From: Oribacterium sp. KHPX15
Lineage (GTDB): Bacteria; Bacillota; Clostridia; Lachnospirales; Lachnospiraceae
Assembly (NCBI RefSeq): GCF_900107835.1
Contig: NZ_FNRG01000031.1
Coordinates: 1-33,235, forward strand
Reading direction: 5' to 3'
DNA length: 33,235 nt
Positions 6,635 through 15,196 of the stretch are shown here, in pieces. Position numbers and translations under genes: made by a program. Below the pieces are notes generated by a model. It saw only the letters and a list, made by a program, of their open reading frames with translations. It was not told the DNA's origin and did not search any database. The first letter of the stretch is position 1, and every line of letters begins with the position of its first letter.

Positions 6635-6952
6635 GTGGTGTATATCAGTATCAAACAATACGCATCGGATTGGGGACTAACCATCAAGTATGTTCAGCTG
6701 CTGTGTAGGCAGGGGAAGATAGATGGTGCAATAAAAGAAAAGGGTCAATGGATGATTCCGGAGGATGCGGGAAAGCCGGAGGACCATCGTGTAGTCAGTG
6801 GAAAATATAAAGGCTGGAGACAAAAATACAATGTGAATTGCAAGATAGATGGGGATCTGCAAAAGATGATTGATGAAGTTAATGAAAATGCACTTCGAGC
6901 ACATAACATTGTTGAAAAAAAGAAAAGACTGGTTTTGATAACAAAAAAATAA
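6635..6952 (+). CDS. Excisionase/MerR-like helix-turn-helix protein (105 aa)
   Basis: GTG start at 6635 (a second GTG follows at 6638) after AGAGGAAGGG at 7-base spacing. The N-terminus, YISIKQYASDWGLTIKYVQL followed by LCRQGKIDGAIKEKGQWMIP, is the winged helix-turn-helix pattern of excisionase-like (DNA-binding domain, excisionase family) proteins: helix, turn, recognition helix, then a wing ending in W-x-I-P. The C-terminal half is basic with a helix and no recognised domain. It probably binds DNA and is divergent from the RHH gene, so the two may form a small regulatory switch. The family also occurs on plasmids and integrative elements, but no integrase is present here. Confidence 0.7.
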   Translation: MVYISIKQYASDWGLTIKYVQLLCRQGKIDGAIKEKGQWMIPEDAGKPEDHRVVSGKYKGWRQKYNVNCKIDGDLQKMIDEVNENALRAHNIVEKKKRLVLITKK

Positions 6953-7047
6953 TCTAAAAGCAGGTATCCTTAAGCGTTCATCTTGATTGCCATAATGAAG
7001 CTTAGAATGACTTTTACTATCTGCTAATAACTGAAAGGCGAAATTAC

Positions 7048-8358
7048 ATGGGAAGTGATCATCTATATGAAAAAAAGAAACACAGCCGCAGACCCGGTAA
7101 GCCCGTATATATATTTTCAGGGATCATAGCGTTGATGGCTGTTGTGGCTTCTGTATGGCTATATAACGAATATAAGCTGAGAAAATCCATAGAAGCAACC
7201 AATGAAAAAAACAATGTTTACACTACCGGAGCCGCAGAAACCATAACACCGGAAGAAATGAATGAACAGCTAAAGGCAGCAGGCATGACCATGAATGAAG
7301 ACGGGACTGTGGGGCTTGAAGGTGTAGACATGGAACGTCTTATAAATATGATGCAATCTGCAGCAGTTGAAAGTGAAGGAGCCGGAAATGAGGGAGGAAT
7401 TCCTGATATAAAGTGCAGAAAATCAGAGGATGGAATACTTATCTATACAGTTAACGGTCGAGAGACTACAGAAAGACCGCAGCTCTTTGGGCAGAAAGAA
7501 CTCTACTACAACGGAGTTCATTATAAAAGAAATACGGCAATTAAAGCATGGCTCATCCTCGGAGTAGATAACAAAGGATCTTTACAGATTGACAGGGATA
7601 TAAGCGAAATCGGTCTTTCGGACGGAATCTTCCTTGTGGCGGAGAATACTGCAAAAAACAGGGTGCATATCATCCAGATTCCCCGTGATACTATGACCAC
7701 CATTACAGTAACTGATGAAAACTCAGATCCCATCGGTACGGCGGTAGATCACCTGACCAGAGCATGGATGTACGGTGATAACCACGAAAAATCCGGCAAA
7801 TACTCAATGGATGCAGTTTCGGGTGTTATGGGAGGACTAAAGATCAATGGCTACATGGCAGGTTCTATTGATATCATCAATGAGCTTAATGAGTATGTAG
7901 GAGGTGTAGAAGTCACTATCGAAGAAGATGGTCTGGAGAATGTGGATCCTTCTTTTGTAAAAGGTGCTACCGTGCTTCTGACGGGGAATCAAGCTGAGGA
8001 ATTTGTAAGAAGAAGAGATACTACGGTGGATTTTACGGCTATGACCCGTATGTCGAGACATCGGCAGTATGCAATAGCATTTGGGAATAAGGTTATAAAA
8101 CTTGCAAAAAAGGATTCCGATGTTATACCGGGAATGTTTTCTCTCATAGAAGATAACATCGTAACAAATATGGAGAAAGGCACCTATCTAAAAATCGCAA
8201 TGGATATTGCACTAAACGGTGAACTTCTAAACGATAGTGATTTCTCAACCTTTGAAGGTGAGAACCTTGTTAACCATGAAGCAGATAAAGATGAATTCTG
8301 GCCGGATTATGAGCAGGTAGACAAGCTTGTGCTGGATACCTTCTTCAGGCAGGTGTGA
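7048..8358 (+). CDS. LytR-CpsA-Psr (LCP) family cell-wall glycopolymer ligase
   Basis: 436 residues: basic cytoplasmic N-terminus, one membrane anchor (about 20-40), a linker, then an extracellular LCP domain from about 165. LCP enzymes move undecaprenyl-linked glycopolymers such as capsule or teichoic acid onto peptidoglycan. Diagnostic stretches are AWLILGVDNKGS (D174), SDGIFLVAEN, IQIPRDT (211-215) and the Arg-rich FVRRRDTTVDFTAMTRMSRHRQ region around 319-340, which holds the pyrophosphate-contacting arginines. AAAGG precedes the ATG. The gene stands just before the capsule core, so attaching that polymer is the likely role. The 120-residue linker between anchor and LCP domain is longer than in minimal family members. 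Confidence 0.9.
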   Translation: MGSDHLYEKKKHSRRPGKPVYIFSGIIALMAVVASVWLYNEYKLRKSIEATNEKNNVYTTGAAETITPEEMNEQLKAAGMTMNEDGTVGLEGVDMERLINMMQSAAVESEGAGNEGGIPDIKCRKSEDGILIYTVNGRETTERPQLFGQKELYYNGVHYKRNTAIKAWLILGVDNKGSLQIDRDISEIGLSDGIFLVAENTAKNRVHIIQIPRDTMTTITVTDENSDPIGTAVDHLTRAWMYGDNHEKSGKYSMDAVSGVMGGLKINGYMAGSIDIINELNEYVGGVEVTIEEDGLENVDPSFVKGATVLLTGNQAEEFVRRRDTTVDFTAMTRMSRHRQYAIAFGNKVIKLAKKDSDVIPGMFSLIEDNIVTNMEKGTYLKIAMDIALNGELLNDSDFSTFEGENLVNHEADKDEFWPDYEQVDKLVLDTFFRQV

Positions 8359-8423
8359 TGCTTACTGATGTTGTTTTTATTGCCGGTTTTTAATGCCAAA
8401 TTATAAAAGAATAAGTATCGGTT

Positions 8424-8452
8424 TTGACATATATTCCCTAAAAATGTCTAAC
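8424..8452 (+). promoter_or_regulatory. Putative sigma-A promoter of the Ser-repeat protein gene
   Basis: A perfect TTGACA (8424-8429) and TCTAAC (8447-8452) are separated by 17 bases. About 90 bases of leader follow before the ATG at 8551. The -10 match is modest, the -35 exact. Confidence 0.5.
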
Positions 8453-8550
8453 TGACTAATTTAATATTTAAAGATATAGAGGGGTACTGGGAGTAGGATT
8501 GTGCACTGCGGAAGTACCTTACTACACATTTTTTATGGAGGTATATACCT

Positions 8551-9162
8551 ATGAAAAAGAAACTTTTAACATTGGCGCTTATCGCAGGACTTGTACTTTC
8601 AAGCTTTAGTGCTTCTTTTGCTGCGGGGTCCTCAACCAATGACAGAGGCAGTAAATCATCAAGTTCATCAAGTTCATCAAGTTCATCGAGCTCATCAAGC
8701 TCAACAAGCTCAGGCAACTCAGGTGCAACATCTGTTTCTACCAATGCAAGCGGACAGACAGTCACAAAGAATGAGTATTCATCTAATGGCGTTGAGATGA
8801 CAGTAATTACTGTCGGCAATGATGGAACTACACTTAAGGAAGCTGAGTTCATGAGCGGCGGTACACAGCACGTTATGCTGAGAACCACAGAAGGCGGTTC
8901 TGCTGTAGGACCCAATGGTGAGACTATCAACACAAGTCCTATTCTGGTAATCACAGAGAATGGTGTCTCTTTAGGATGCTTCGTTAATCCGACAACAGGC
9001 CTTCCATTAGCTACAGGTCAGGACGCTTTTTACTGGGCTTATGATGCAAACGGCAACCTTGTTGTTCACTATGTAAATGCACAGGGTTACTTCTACACAG
9101 GAACACAGATCATCAACGGACAGACATTTATATTTAATGACGAAGGCGTGATCATAGGTTGA
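8551..9162 (+). CDS. Secreted Ser-repeat protein of unknown function (203 aa)
   Basis: A classical signal peptide (MKKKLLTLALIAGLVLSSFS followed by ASFA) with cleavage expected near residue 24-25. Next comes a run of serines (about 35-51) encoded by 9-base tandem repeats, then a beta-rich domain to the end. The C-terminus, with YWAYDANGNLVVHYVNAQGY and NGQTFIFNDEGVIIG, resembles aromatic/Gly repeats of wall- or glycan-binding modules, but no family can be assigned. A strong GGAGG site precedes the ATG. There is no sorting motif or second membrane segment, so it is secreted or held by binding. Its place between the LCP ligase and the capsule core suggests a surface role. Confidence 0.8.
   Translation: MKKKLLTLALIAGLVLSSFSASFAAGSSTNDRGSKSSSSSSSSSSSSSSSSTSSGNSGATSVSTNASGQTVTKNEYSSNGVEMTVITVGNDGTTLKEAEFMSGGTQHVMLRTTEGGSAVGPNGETINTSPILVITENGVSLGCFVNPTTGLPLATGQDAFYWAYDANGNLVVHYVNAQGYFYTGTQIINGQTFIFNDEGVIIG
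8656..8709 (+). repeat. Six tandem 9-bp repeats (TCATCAAGT-like) encoding serines
   Basis: Three exact TCATCAAGT copies (8656-8682) are followed by TCATCGAGC, TCATCAAGC and TCAACAAGC. The unit is a multiple of three, so copy-number change would alter linker length without breaking the frame. Confidence 0.9.
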
Positions 9163-9231
9163 TGATTCCATCATCCGACCTGCTCGAGGGGTTATATACA
9201 ATCGCACAAATTGTATCAGGATTATGAATCG

Positions 9232-9262
9232 GAAAGGCAGGAGACCCGGTCTTCTGCCTTTC
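9232..9262 (+). terminator. Strong hairpin after the Ser-repeat gene
   Basis: GAAAGGCAGGAGAC pairs with GTCTTCTGCCTTTC (14 bp, one G-T) around the loop CCG. The downstream plus-strand tail is A-rich rather than T-rich, so it may be an mRNA-stabilising or weak termination hairpin. A smaller hairpin, ATACAAT/ATTGTAT, lies at 9196-9216. Confidence 0.5.
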
Positions 9263-9311
9263 ATAATAAAAAATCTACGCAAGGGATTATTCCGGTATGA
9301 GAGATTAGAAA

Positions 9312-9340
9312 CTGTCATCGGTTGTACCCCTTGCTATATT
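9312..9340 (+). promoter_or_regulatory. Putative promoter of the capsule operon
   Basis: CTGTCA (9312-9317) and TATATT (9335-9340) are 17 bases apart. The predicted leader of about 120 bases contains a GC-rich hairpin, ACAGGCTCCGGA (9351-9362) with TCCGAGGCTTGT (9366-9377). GGCTCC there could alternatively pair with GGAGCC at 9394-9399. This is inferred by pattern only. Confidence 0.4.
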
Positions 9341-9466
9341 ATGCCTTGATACAGGCTCCGGAGCTTCCGAGGCTTGTAACAAAACATGATTTAGGAGCCG
9401 ATTAGATCTGCATCTGTATGTCAGAGATAAACGGCGAAAAACATGCGTTTATAGAGGAGACCCGAG

Positions 9467-10192
9467 ATGTTCGATATACACTCTCACATCATCTACCACA
9501 TAGATGACGGCTCCCGGGATATAGAGGAATCTGTAAAGCTTATACGTTCTGCTGTGGAGCAGGGAGCGACGGATATTATCGCTACTCCCCACTACTATGT
9601 GGAGTACCCCACCGGATCGGTACGAATACGGGAAAAGCTTTCAAGCATAGAGGAAGCTGTGAAGGATGCCGGTATAGCTGTGAGGCTTTATGCCGGAAAT
9701 GAAGTCCTTTATTTCGACAGTATGACAGAACGCCTGAAGGAAGGGGAGATACTTACCCTTGCGGGAAGCAGATATACTCTCATAGAGTTTTATCCTCTGG
9801 AGAGCTACAGAACCATCCTTAAGTGTGTGCGAAATATAAGAACCGCAGGATATCTTCCTGTTATCGCTCACGCAGAGAGGTTTAAAGGTCTTAGAGAGAA
9901 CGGCCTTGGGGAAGTCATAAACCTCGGCGCCTATATCCAGCTTTCGACAGAACCTATAGGAAAAAAGGGTCTCGGTGCATTTTTTGACGAGGAGACAAAA
10001 TTTGTAAGAGATGCCCTGAGGAACGGACAGGCCCATTTTTTGGGGACTGATATGCACCGTATGGATACAAGGCCACCGGTGCTTGATTCAGCCACAAGCT
10101 GGATCAAAAAAAATCTTGATGAGGATTACGCAGATGCGATCCTTTACAAAAATGCAAGACTGATACCGAAGGATATGGAGATCGATTTGTGA
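9467..10192 (+). CDS. CpsB/YwqE-type PHP-domain protein-tyrosine phosphatase
   Basis: A 241-residue metal-dependent phosphatase that dephosphorylates the tyrosine cluster of the capsule BY-kinase. Metal ligands of the PHP fold are all visible: DIHSHI (H5, H7), DDGS (13-16), TPHY (H42), GNEV (E79), IAHAER (H135, E137) and GTDMH (D195, H197). Length matches the family. The start has GAGGAG upstream. It is the first gene of the capsule core, 41 bases before the Wzz-like gene, the usual Firmicute arrangement of phosphatase, co-polymerase and kinase. The symbol cpsB/ywqE would fit by role but naming differs between genera, so it is left blank. Confidence 0.95.
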   Translation: MFDIHSHIIYHIDDGSRDIEESVKLIRSAVEQGATDIIATPHYYVEYPTGSVRIREKLSSIEEAVKDAGIAVRLYAGNEVLYFDSMTERLKEGEILTLAGSRYTLIEFYPLESYRTILKCVRNIRTAGYLPVIAHAERFKGLRENGLGEVINLGAYIQLSTEPIGKKGLGAFFDEETKFVRDALRNGQAHFLGTDMHRMDTRPPVLDSATSWIKKNLDEDYADAILYKNARLIPKDMEIDL

Positions 10193-10233
10193 TCAGGGAA
10201 TCCAGAGGTATCTGAAAAGGGGAAGAGTAGTAT

Positions 10234-11019
10234 ATGCCGGAAAACAATACTTTACAGCCAAAGAATGTGGTACCGCTTAAACCTGCCCAGGACAATGTTA
10301 TCACCATTGATCTGGTGGAGCTTTTTTTTGAACTTAAAAAACATATCTTGCTGCTTGTCATGTCTCTCATCATAGGAGGCGGAGTTGGTTATGTTGTTTC
10401 AAAATTTGTCATGGTACCTACCTATACCAGTACATCCATAATCTATGTAATGAGTAAGGAAACAACCCTTACATCCCTTGCGGACCTTCAGATCGGTTCA
10501 CAGCTCACAGCGGATTACAAGGTTCTGGTTACATCACGTACTGTTATGGAAGATGTCATAAAAAAGCTTGGCATTGAAGGTATGGATTACCTTGATCTCA
10601 GAAAAAAAATAACTCTAAACAATCCTAACAATACGAGAATCCTTAATGTTTCGGTACTGGACACCGATCCAAAGAGGGCAAAGGCTCTGACGGATGCCAT
10701 TGCTGAGTGTGCGTCGGATTACATAGCAGACATAATGGAGCAGGATCCTCCGAAGATCATCGAGTACGGTGAGATACCGTTAAAGAAAACAGGACCCCAT
10801 ACAGGAAAGAATACAGTCATCGCTGCCATGCTTTTCTTTATGATAGCAGTTGCGGGCATCACCATAGCCATGGTTACGGATGATACCATCAAAACCCAGG
10901 ATGACATCGACAAGTATTTCGGTCTTCCTGTTCTCGCATCTATTCCCGAGAAGGATCCTGAAGCTGCCAAAAAATCAGAGCAGTACAACTATTCTTACAG
11001 AAACAGACTTCACAAGTAA
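10234..11019 (+). CDS. Wzz/YveK-like polysaccharide co-polymerase (BY-kinase transmembrane activator)
   Basis: 261 residues with two membrane segments (about 37-58 and 193-214) enclosing an extracellular domain, plus a Pro/Gly-containing stretch (IPLKKTGPHTGK) before the second segment, as in Wzz-family proteins. The cytoplasmic tail after the second segment (DDTIKTQDDIDKYFGLPVLA) is the region that contacts and activates the separate tyrosine kinase in Firmicutes. It controls polymer length together with the kinase. GGGGAAGAG precedes the ATG. It lies between the phosphatase and the kinase, 12 bases before the latter. Confidence 0.92.
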   Translation: MPENNTLQPKNVVPLKPAQDNVITIDLVELFFELKKHILLLVMSLIIGGGVGYVVSKFVMVPTYTSTSIIYVMSKETTLTSLADLQIGSQLTADYKVLVTSRTVMEDVIKKLGIEGMDYLDLRKKITLNNPNNTRILNVSVLDTDPKRAKALTDAIAECASDYIADIMEQDPPKIIEYGEIPLKKTGPHTGKNTVIAAMLFFMIAVAGITIAMVTDDTIKTQDDIDKYFGLPVLASIPEKDPEAAKKSEQYNYSYRNRLHK

Positions 11020-11031
11020 GGAACTTATGGC

Positions 11032-11796
11032 ATGATGATCAATAAACATGAAGTGACATTAAAACTTGAAGCAGCTGATGACTTCAGATACACCGAGGCT
11101 CTGAAAACCTTGAGAACAAACCTGATGTTTTCAGGCTCTAAAGTAAAAAATATACTCATCACCTCAACTTCACCCAATGAAGGAAAATCCACAACCTCCT
11201 TTGAACTTGCAAAGGCCTTTGCAGAGTCAGGAAAGCGTACTCTGTATATGGACTGTGATATACGTAAATCAGAGTTTGTTTCGGTTCATCAGATTAAGGA
11301 GCAGACTTCGGGTCTTTCCCAGATGCTGACAGGTCAGATAGAGCTTGAGGACGGTTTTTATACAGATCCCCGGATCCCAAATCTTGATATGATTTTTGCC
11401 GGACCTTACTCACCGAACCCCACAGAGCTTTTTGAGGATGAGATGTGTGACAAACTGTTTCAGCTTATAAAGGATCTCAACTATGACATCGTAATCATGG
11501 ATACGGCTCCCGTTGGAACTGTCATAGATGCAGCCATACTTACAAAGTATGCAGACGGAGCAGCCCTTGTGGTGGAGTCAGAGGTAACCTCGAGACACAT
11601 GTTCCAAAGAGCCAAGGAGCAGCTTGACCGTACCGGTGTCAGGTTCCTGGGAGTTATCCTTAATAAGGTAAATATGACAAAGGGCGGTTACTATAACAGA
11701 TACTACAGTAAGTACGGAAAGAAGTACGGTAAGTATTCAAAATACGCAAAGTACGGATACGGATATGGCGGCAGAGAAGAAGCAAAACAGAAATAA
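11032..11796 (+). CDS. CpsD/YwqD-type bacterial tyrosine autokinase
   Basis: 254-residue cytoplasmic BY-kinase. Walker A TSPNEGKST (K52), Walker A' LYMDCDIR (D74, D76) and Walker B IVIMDTAP (D157) are intact. The C-terminus is an unusually rich tyrosine cluster: eleven Tyr in about 30 residues (GGYYNRYYSKYGKKYGKYSK onward), the autophosphorylation target removed by the PHP phosphatase. The R/K-rich N-terminus with EALKTLRTNL is the inter-subunit activation motif. Two in-frame ATG codons begin the gene after AAGGAA. The last 32 bases overlap the next gene in another frame, implying translational coupling. Confidence 0.95.
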   Translation: MMINKHEVTLKLEAADDFRYTEALKTLRTNLMFSGSKVKNILITSTSPNEGKSTTSFELAKAFAESGKRTLYMDCDIRKSEFVSVHQIKEQTSGLSQMLTGQIELEDGFYTDPRIPNLDMIFAGPYSPNPTELFEDEMCDKLFQLIKDLNYDIVIMDTAPVGTVIDAAILTKYADGAALVVESEVTSRHMFQRAKEQLDRTGVRFLGVILNKVNMTKGGYYNRYYSKYGKKYGKYSKYAKYGYGYGGREEAKQK

Positions 11797-13678
11797 CGAG
11801 AAGAATACAAGGAATTATCACGAAAGACTGGTTATGCTAATGTTTGCAGACGGTCTTTCTATGGTGCTGTCCTATTTTCTGGGTCTCTTCATAAGATATG
11901 AGTTCGTCATAGGAAGTATCCCCAAAAACTACATTGACAATCTCATAAGATTCCTGCCATGGCTTATACTTTCAAGCTTCATCGTTTACTACATCTTCAG
12001 ACTGTATCACAGCATATGGAGATTTGCCGGAGTTTCGGAAGTAAACCGCATCCTGAAGGCCTATATGGTCATAGGAATCCTGCTTATAGGTCACGGTTTC
12101 GCCATGCCCTACTGGATACCCAGAAGCGTTGCTCTCATAGGATACTTTTCAAGCCTGTTTTTCTGCGTCTTCATAAGATTCGGCTACAGGATCGTAAGAT
12201 ACAACCTGAATTTGAGGCGCAATAAGATGAATGTTGACGGCCTCGACAAGGTGCTCCTGGTGGGAGCCGGTCAGGCAGCCAGAACCATCATCAGGGAGCA
12301 GCAGGTAAGTAAAAAAACTGAATTCGTTATAAAGACAGTGGTGGATGACAGTCCGAGACTTCAGGGAAAATATATCGAAGGTAATCGCATAGAGGGAACC
12401 AGAGAAGATATACCGAGACTCGTAAAAGAGTACGATATCAACAAGATAGTCTTCGCCATACCCACCGCAAGTAAGAAGGACAGAGCGGATATACTTAATA
12501 TCTGTAAGGATACGGGCTGCAAGGTGCAGACGGTTCCGGGAATCGACCAGCTTGTGAACGGCGAAGTAAGCATTAAGAAAATCCGGGATGTGGAGATCAC
12601 GGATTTACTCGGCAGAGATGAAGTCCATGTAAACCTTGATGAGATAAAGAAGGCCATAAAGGACAAGGTTATCATGGTAACCGGCGGCGGTGGCTCCATA
12701 GGGTCTGAGCTTTGCAGACAGATAGCAGCGTCAGAGCCAAAGCAGCTTATCATCTTTGATATCTATGAAAACAATGCCTACTCTATAGAGCAGGAGCTGA
12801 AAAGAAAGTATCCGGAGCTTGATGTGGTAACGCTTATTGGTTCGGTCAGAAATGAGGCGAGAATAGAGGATGTCATAAAGGCATACCATCCATATATCAT
12901 CTATCATGCAGCAGCCCACAAGCATGTGCCCCTCATGGAGACAAGCCCTAATGAAGCAATAAAAAATAACGTGATGGGAACCTACTATACTGCGAAGGCA
13001 GCAGCCGAAAACGGAGTCAGGAGATTCCTTCTCATCTCAACGGATAAGGCAGTTAATCCGACTTCCCTTATGGGAGCAAGCAAGAGAATCTGCGAGATGA
13101 TCATCCAGATGATGAGCAGGAAGTACCCGAAGACCGTATTTATGGCAGTAAGATTCGGTAACGTACTTGGATCAAATGGTTCTGTTATACCGCTTTTCAA
13201 GAAGCAGATAGCGGAAGGGGGTCCCGTTACGGTTACGGATCCTGAGATGACGAGGTATTTCATGACCATACCGGAGGCGGTGTCGCTGGTGCTGGAGGCA
13301 AGTTACTATGCTAAGGGCGGAGAGATATTTGTGCTGGATATGGGGAAGCCGGTGAAGATCATGGATTTGGCGGTGAATATGATTAAGCTGTCAGGATTTA
13401 CGGCGGATGAGAATGGGATTCCTATTAAGATCGTCGGACTCAGGCCCGGGGAGAAGATGTATGAAGAGCTGTTGATGGATGAGGAAGGGTTGCAGAAGAC
13501 ACAGAATGAGCTTATATATATCGGCAAGCCGATTGATATGGATGATGAAATCTTCATAAAGATGCTCAAGAGGTTGGATGAAGAGTCCATGAAGGAGAGT
13601 GGAGATATAAAGGCTTTGGTGGCAGAAGTTGTACCAACGTATAAGGTGGAAGCAAAGAGTAAAAAGTCTATTGCTTAG
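11765..13678 (+). CDS. CapD/PglF-like membrane nucleotide-sugar 4,6-dehydratase
   Basis: 637 residues. Four to five membrane segments occupy about 20-145. A first Rossmann domain has GAGQAAR (167-173). The catalytic SDR domain has TGGGGSIG (306-313) and STDKAVNPTSLMGASKR (425-441), where Met replaces the usual catalytic Tyr (M-x3-K), as in PglF/FlaA1 dehydratases. The family converts UDP-GlcNAc to a 4-keto-6-deoxy sugar, the first step to bacillosamine-type sugars. The downstream aminotransferase and PglC-like transferase support this. The start overlaps the kinase gene by 32 bases. Epimerase activity is an alternative in the wider family. Confidence 0.92.
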   Translation: MAAEKKQNRNNEKNTRNYHERLVMLMFADGLSMVLSYFLGLFIRYEFVIGSIPKNYIDNLIRFLPWLILSSFIVYYIFRLYHSIWRFAGVSEVNRILKAYMVIGILLIGHGFAMPYWIPRSVALIGYFSSLFFCVFIRFGYRIVRYNLNLRRNKMNVDGLDKVLLVGAGQAARTIIREQQVSKKTEFVIKTVVDDSPRLQGKYIEGNRIEGTREDIPRLVKEYDINKIVFAIPTASKKDRADILNICKDTGCKVQTVPGIDQLVNGEVSIKKIRDVEITDLLGRDEVHVNLDEIKKAIKDKVIMVTGGGGSIGSELCRQIAASEPKQLIIFDIYENNAYSIEQELKRKYPELDVVTLIGSVRNEARIEDVIKAYHPYIIYHAAAHKHVPLMETSPNEAIKNNVMGTYYTAKAAAENGVRRFLLISTDKAVNPTSLMGASKRICEMIIQMMSRKYPKTVFMAVRFGNVLGSNGSVIPLFKKQIAEGGPVTVTDPEMTRYFMTIPEAVSLVLEASYYAKGGEIFVLDMGKPVKIMDLAVNMIKLSGFTADENGIPIKIVGLRPGEKMYEELLMDEEGLQKTQNELIYIGKPIDMDDEIFIKMLKRLDEESMKESGDIKALVAEVVPTYKVEAKSKKSIA

Positions 13679-13704
13679 AATAAGTAATAAATAGTGTAGT
13701 GTGA

Positions 13705-13730
13705 GTGGGTGGCAATAAATTGTCACCCAC
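13705..13730 (+). terminator. Hairpin between capsule core and variable region
   Basis: GTGGGTGGCAA pairs with TTGTCACCCAC (11 bp, one G-T) around the loop TAAA, followed by an AT-rich but not T-only tail (ATTATATAT). It could be a leaky terminator or a processing/stability hairpin that sets the ratio between core and cassette genes. Confidence 0.5.
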
Positions 13731-13787
13731 ATTATATATGCAAAGCAGAATGTTGTCAGTAATACGAAACCAAAGAGGAAAAAGTCA

Positions 13788-15068
13788 ATGAAATCATTAG
13801 GTAACATCAAGCCATTTGAAAATAAGGTTTGGCTCAGCTCACCTACAATGCATGGTGATGAACTTAAATATATGAAAGAGGCCTTTGATACAAACTGGAT
13901 GTCAACTGTTGGTAAGAATATCAATGAAGTTGAACGAGTTGTTGCAGAAATCGTAGGATGTAAATATGCGGTGGCTTTATCATCCGGTACAGCAGCCCTT
14001 CATATGGCAACCAAGCTGGCAGGAGAAAGATTATACGGTCAGGCAAAGCCCTATGAAGGTACATTGAGAGGACATAAGGTTTTCTGCTCGGATATGACTT
14101 TTGGTGCTACCGTTAATCCAGTTGCTTATGAAGATGGTGAAGCTGTATTTATCGATACTGAGTATGATACCTGGAACATGGATCCTGTTGCTTTAGAAAA
14201 AGCATTTGAAATCTATCCGGATGTCAGACTGATTGTGGTAGCACATCTTTATGGAACACCTGGAAAGATTGATGAAATAAAAAAGATTGCTGATGAGCAT
14301 AATGCATTAATTATTGAAGATGCAGCAGAATCCTTCGGAGCAACCTATAAAGGAAAAGAAACCGGATCCTTTGGTGGGTATAACGCAATCAGCATGAATG
14401 GCAATAAGATTCTGACCGGCTCATCCGGTGGTATTTTCCTGACGGATTCTAAGGATGATGCAGACAAGGTCAGGAAGTGGAGTACTCAATCAAGAGAGGA
14501 CGCTCCATGGTATCAGCATGAAGAGATTGGTTATAACTATCGTATGTCGAATGTTATTGCGGGGGTTATCCGAGGTCAGCTTCCATATCTTCAGACACAT
14601 ATCGATCAGAAGAGATCAATCTATGAAAGATATAAGGAAGGTTTGAAAGATCTTCCGGTTAAGATGAATCCATATGATGAAAAGTCAAGTGTTCCTAACT
14701 TCTGGCTTAGTTGCATGATCATTGATGAGGGTGCCATGTCACCAATGGTTCGCGGTGATCAGGAATATCTGTATCAGTCAGTGCCCGGGAAGACAAATCC
14801 CCATGAGATATTGGAGATGCTTGCGGTAATCAATGCGGAGGGACGCCCGATTTGGAAGCCTATGCATATGCAGCCTATATTCAGGACAAATCCTTTCGTG
14901 ACGGTTGAAGGTAATGGCAGAGGGCGAACAAATGCATATATTTCTGGAGGTTCTATAGATGTTGGGAAGGATATATTCAATAGAGGACTATGTTTGCCAA
15001 GTGATAATAAGATGACGGTGGAGGAGCAAGACAGAATTATTGATATAATTCATAGGTGTTTTGAGTGA
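13788..15068 (+). CDS. DegT/DnrJ/EryC1/StrS (PglE-like) sugar aminotransferase
   Basis: 426-residue PLP enzyme that aminates the 4-keto sugar made by the CapD-like dehydratase. Visible landmarks are SSGTAALHM (65-73, phosphate binding), HLYGTPGKIDEI, IIEDAAESFGA (D178, cofactor N1) and MNGNKILTGSSGG with the Schiff-base lysine K207. The long form of about 420 residues with MNGNKI is typical of PglE/LegC-type enzymes rather than ArnB. AGAGGAAAAAG precedes the ATG. A 109-base gap with a hairpin separates it from the core operon, and 128 bases follow before the sugar transferase. Confidence 0.92.
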   Translation: MKSLGNIKPFENKVWLSSPTMHGDELKYMKEAFDTNWMSTVGKNINEVERVVAEIVGCKYAVALSSGTAALHMATKLAGERLYGQAKPYEGTLRGHKVFCSDMTFGATVNPVAYEDGEAVFIDTEYDTWNMDPVALEKAFEIYPDVRLIVVAHLYGTPGKIDEIKKIADEHNALIIEDAAESFGATYKGKETGSFGGYNAISMNGNKILTGSSGGIFLTDSKDDADKVRKWSTQSREDAPWYQHEEIGYNYRMSNVIAGVIRGQLPYLQTHIDQKRSIYERYKEGLKDLPVKMNPYDEKSSVPNFWLSCMIIDEGAMSPMVRGDQEYLYQSVPGKTNPHEILEMLAVINAEGRPIWKPMHMQPIFRTNPFVTVEGNGRGRTNAYISGGSIDVGKDIFNRGLCLPSDNKMTVEEQDRIIDIIHRCFE

Positions 15069-15196
15069 CAGATCAATAACGTCAGTGTTGATGCGCTTGA
15101 GATGATCTTGATCTGGGCTGGTGCGAAATTGATGATGTAATGAATTTGGTGCAGCTATTGGTTTTGGAATATGGAAATTGGTAAAGGGGAAGATAG

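Noticed and set aside
8656-8709. Tandem repeats considered as a CRISPR or other array
   Set aside because: The 9-bp units are in-frame codons inside a secreted protein, with no spacers; no CRISPR array is seen anywhere in the window.
8448-8954. Antisense frame (168 codons) rich in L-D-E repeats over the Ser-repeat gene
   Set aside because: The repeat is just the complement of the serine-coding 9-mers; the plus-strand gene has a signal peptide, promoter and ribosome site.
13391-13924. 177-codon antisense frame across the end of the CapD-like gene
   Set aside because: Covers the conserved coding DNA of two plus-strand genes and an intergenic hairpin; Ile/Leu/Phe-rich composition typical of antisense shadows.
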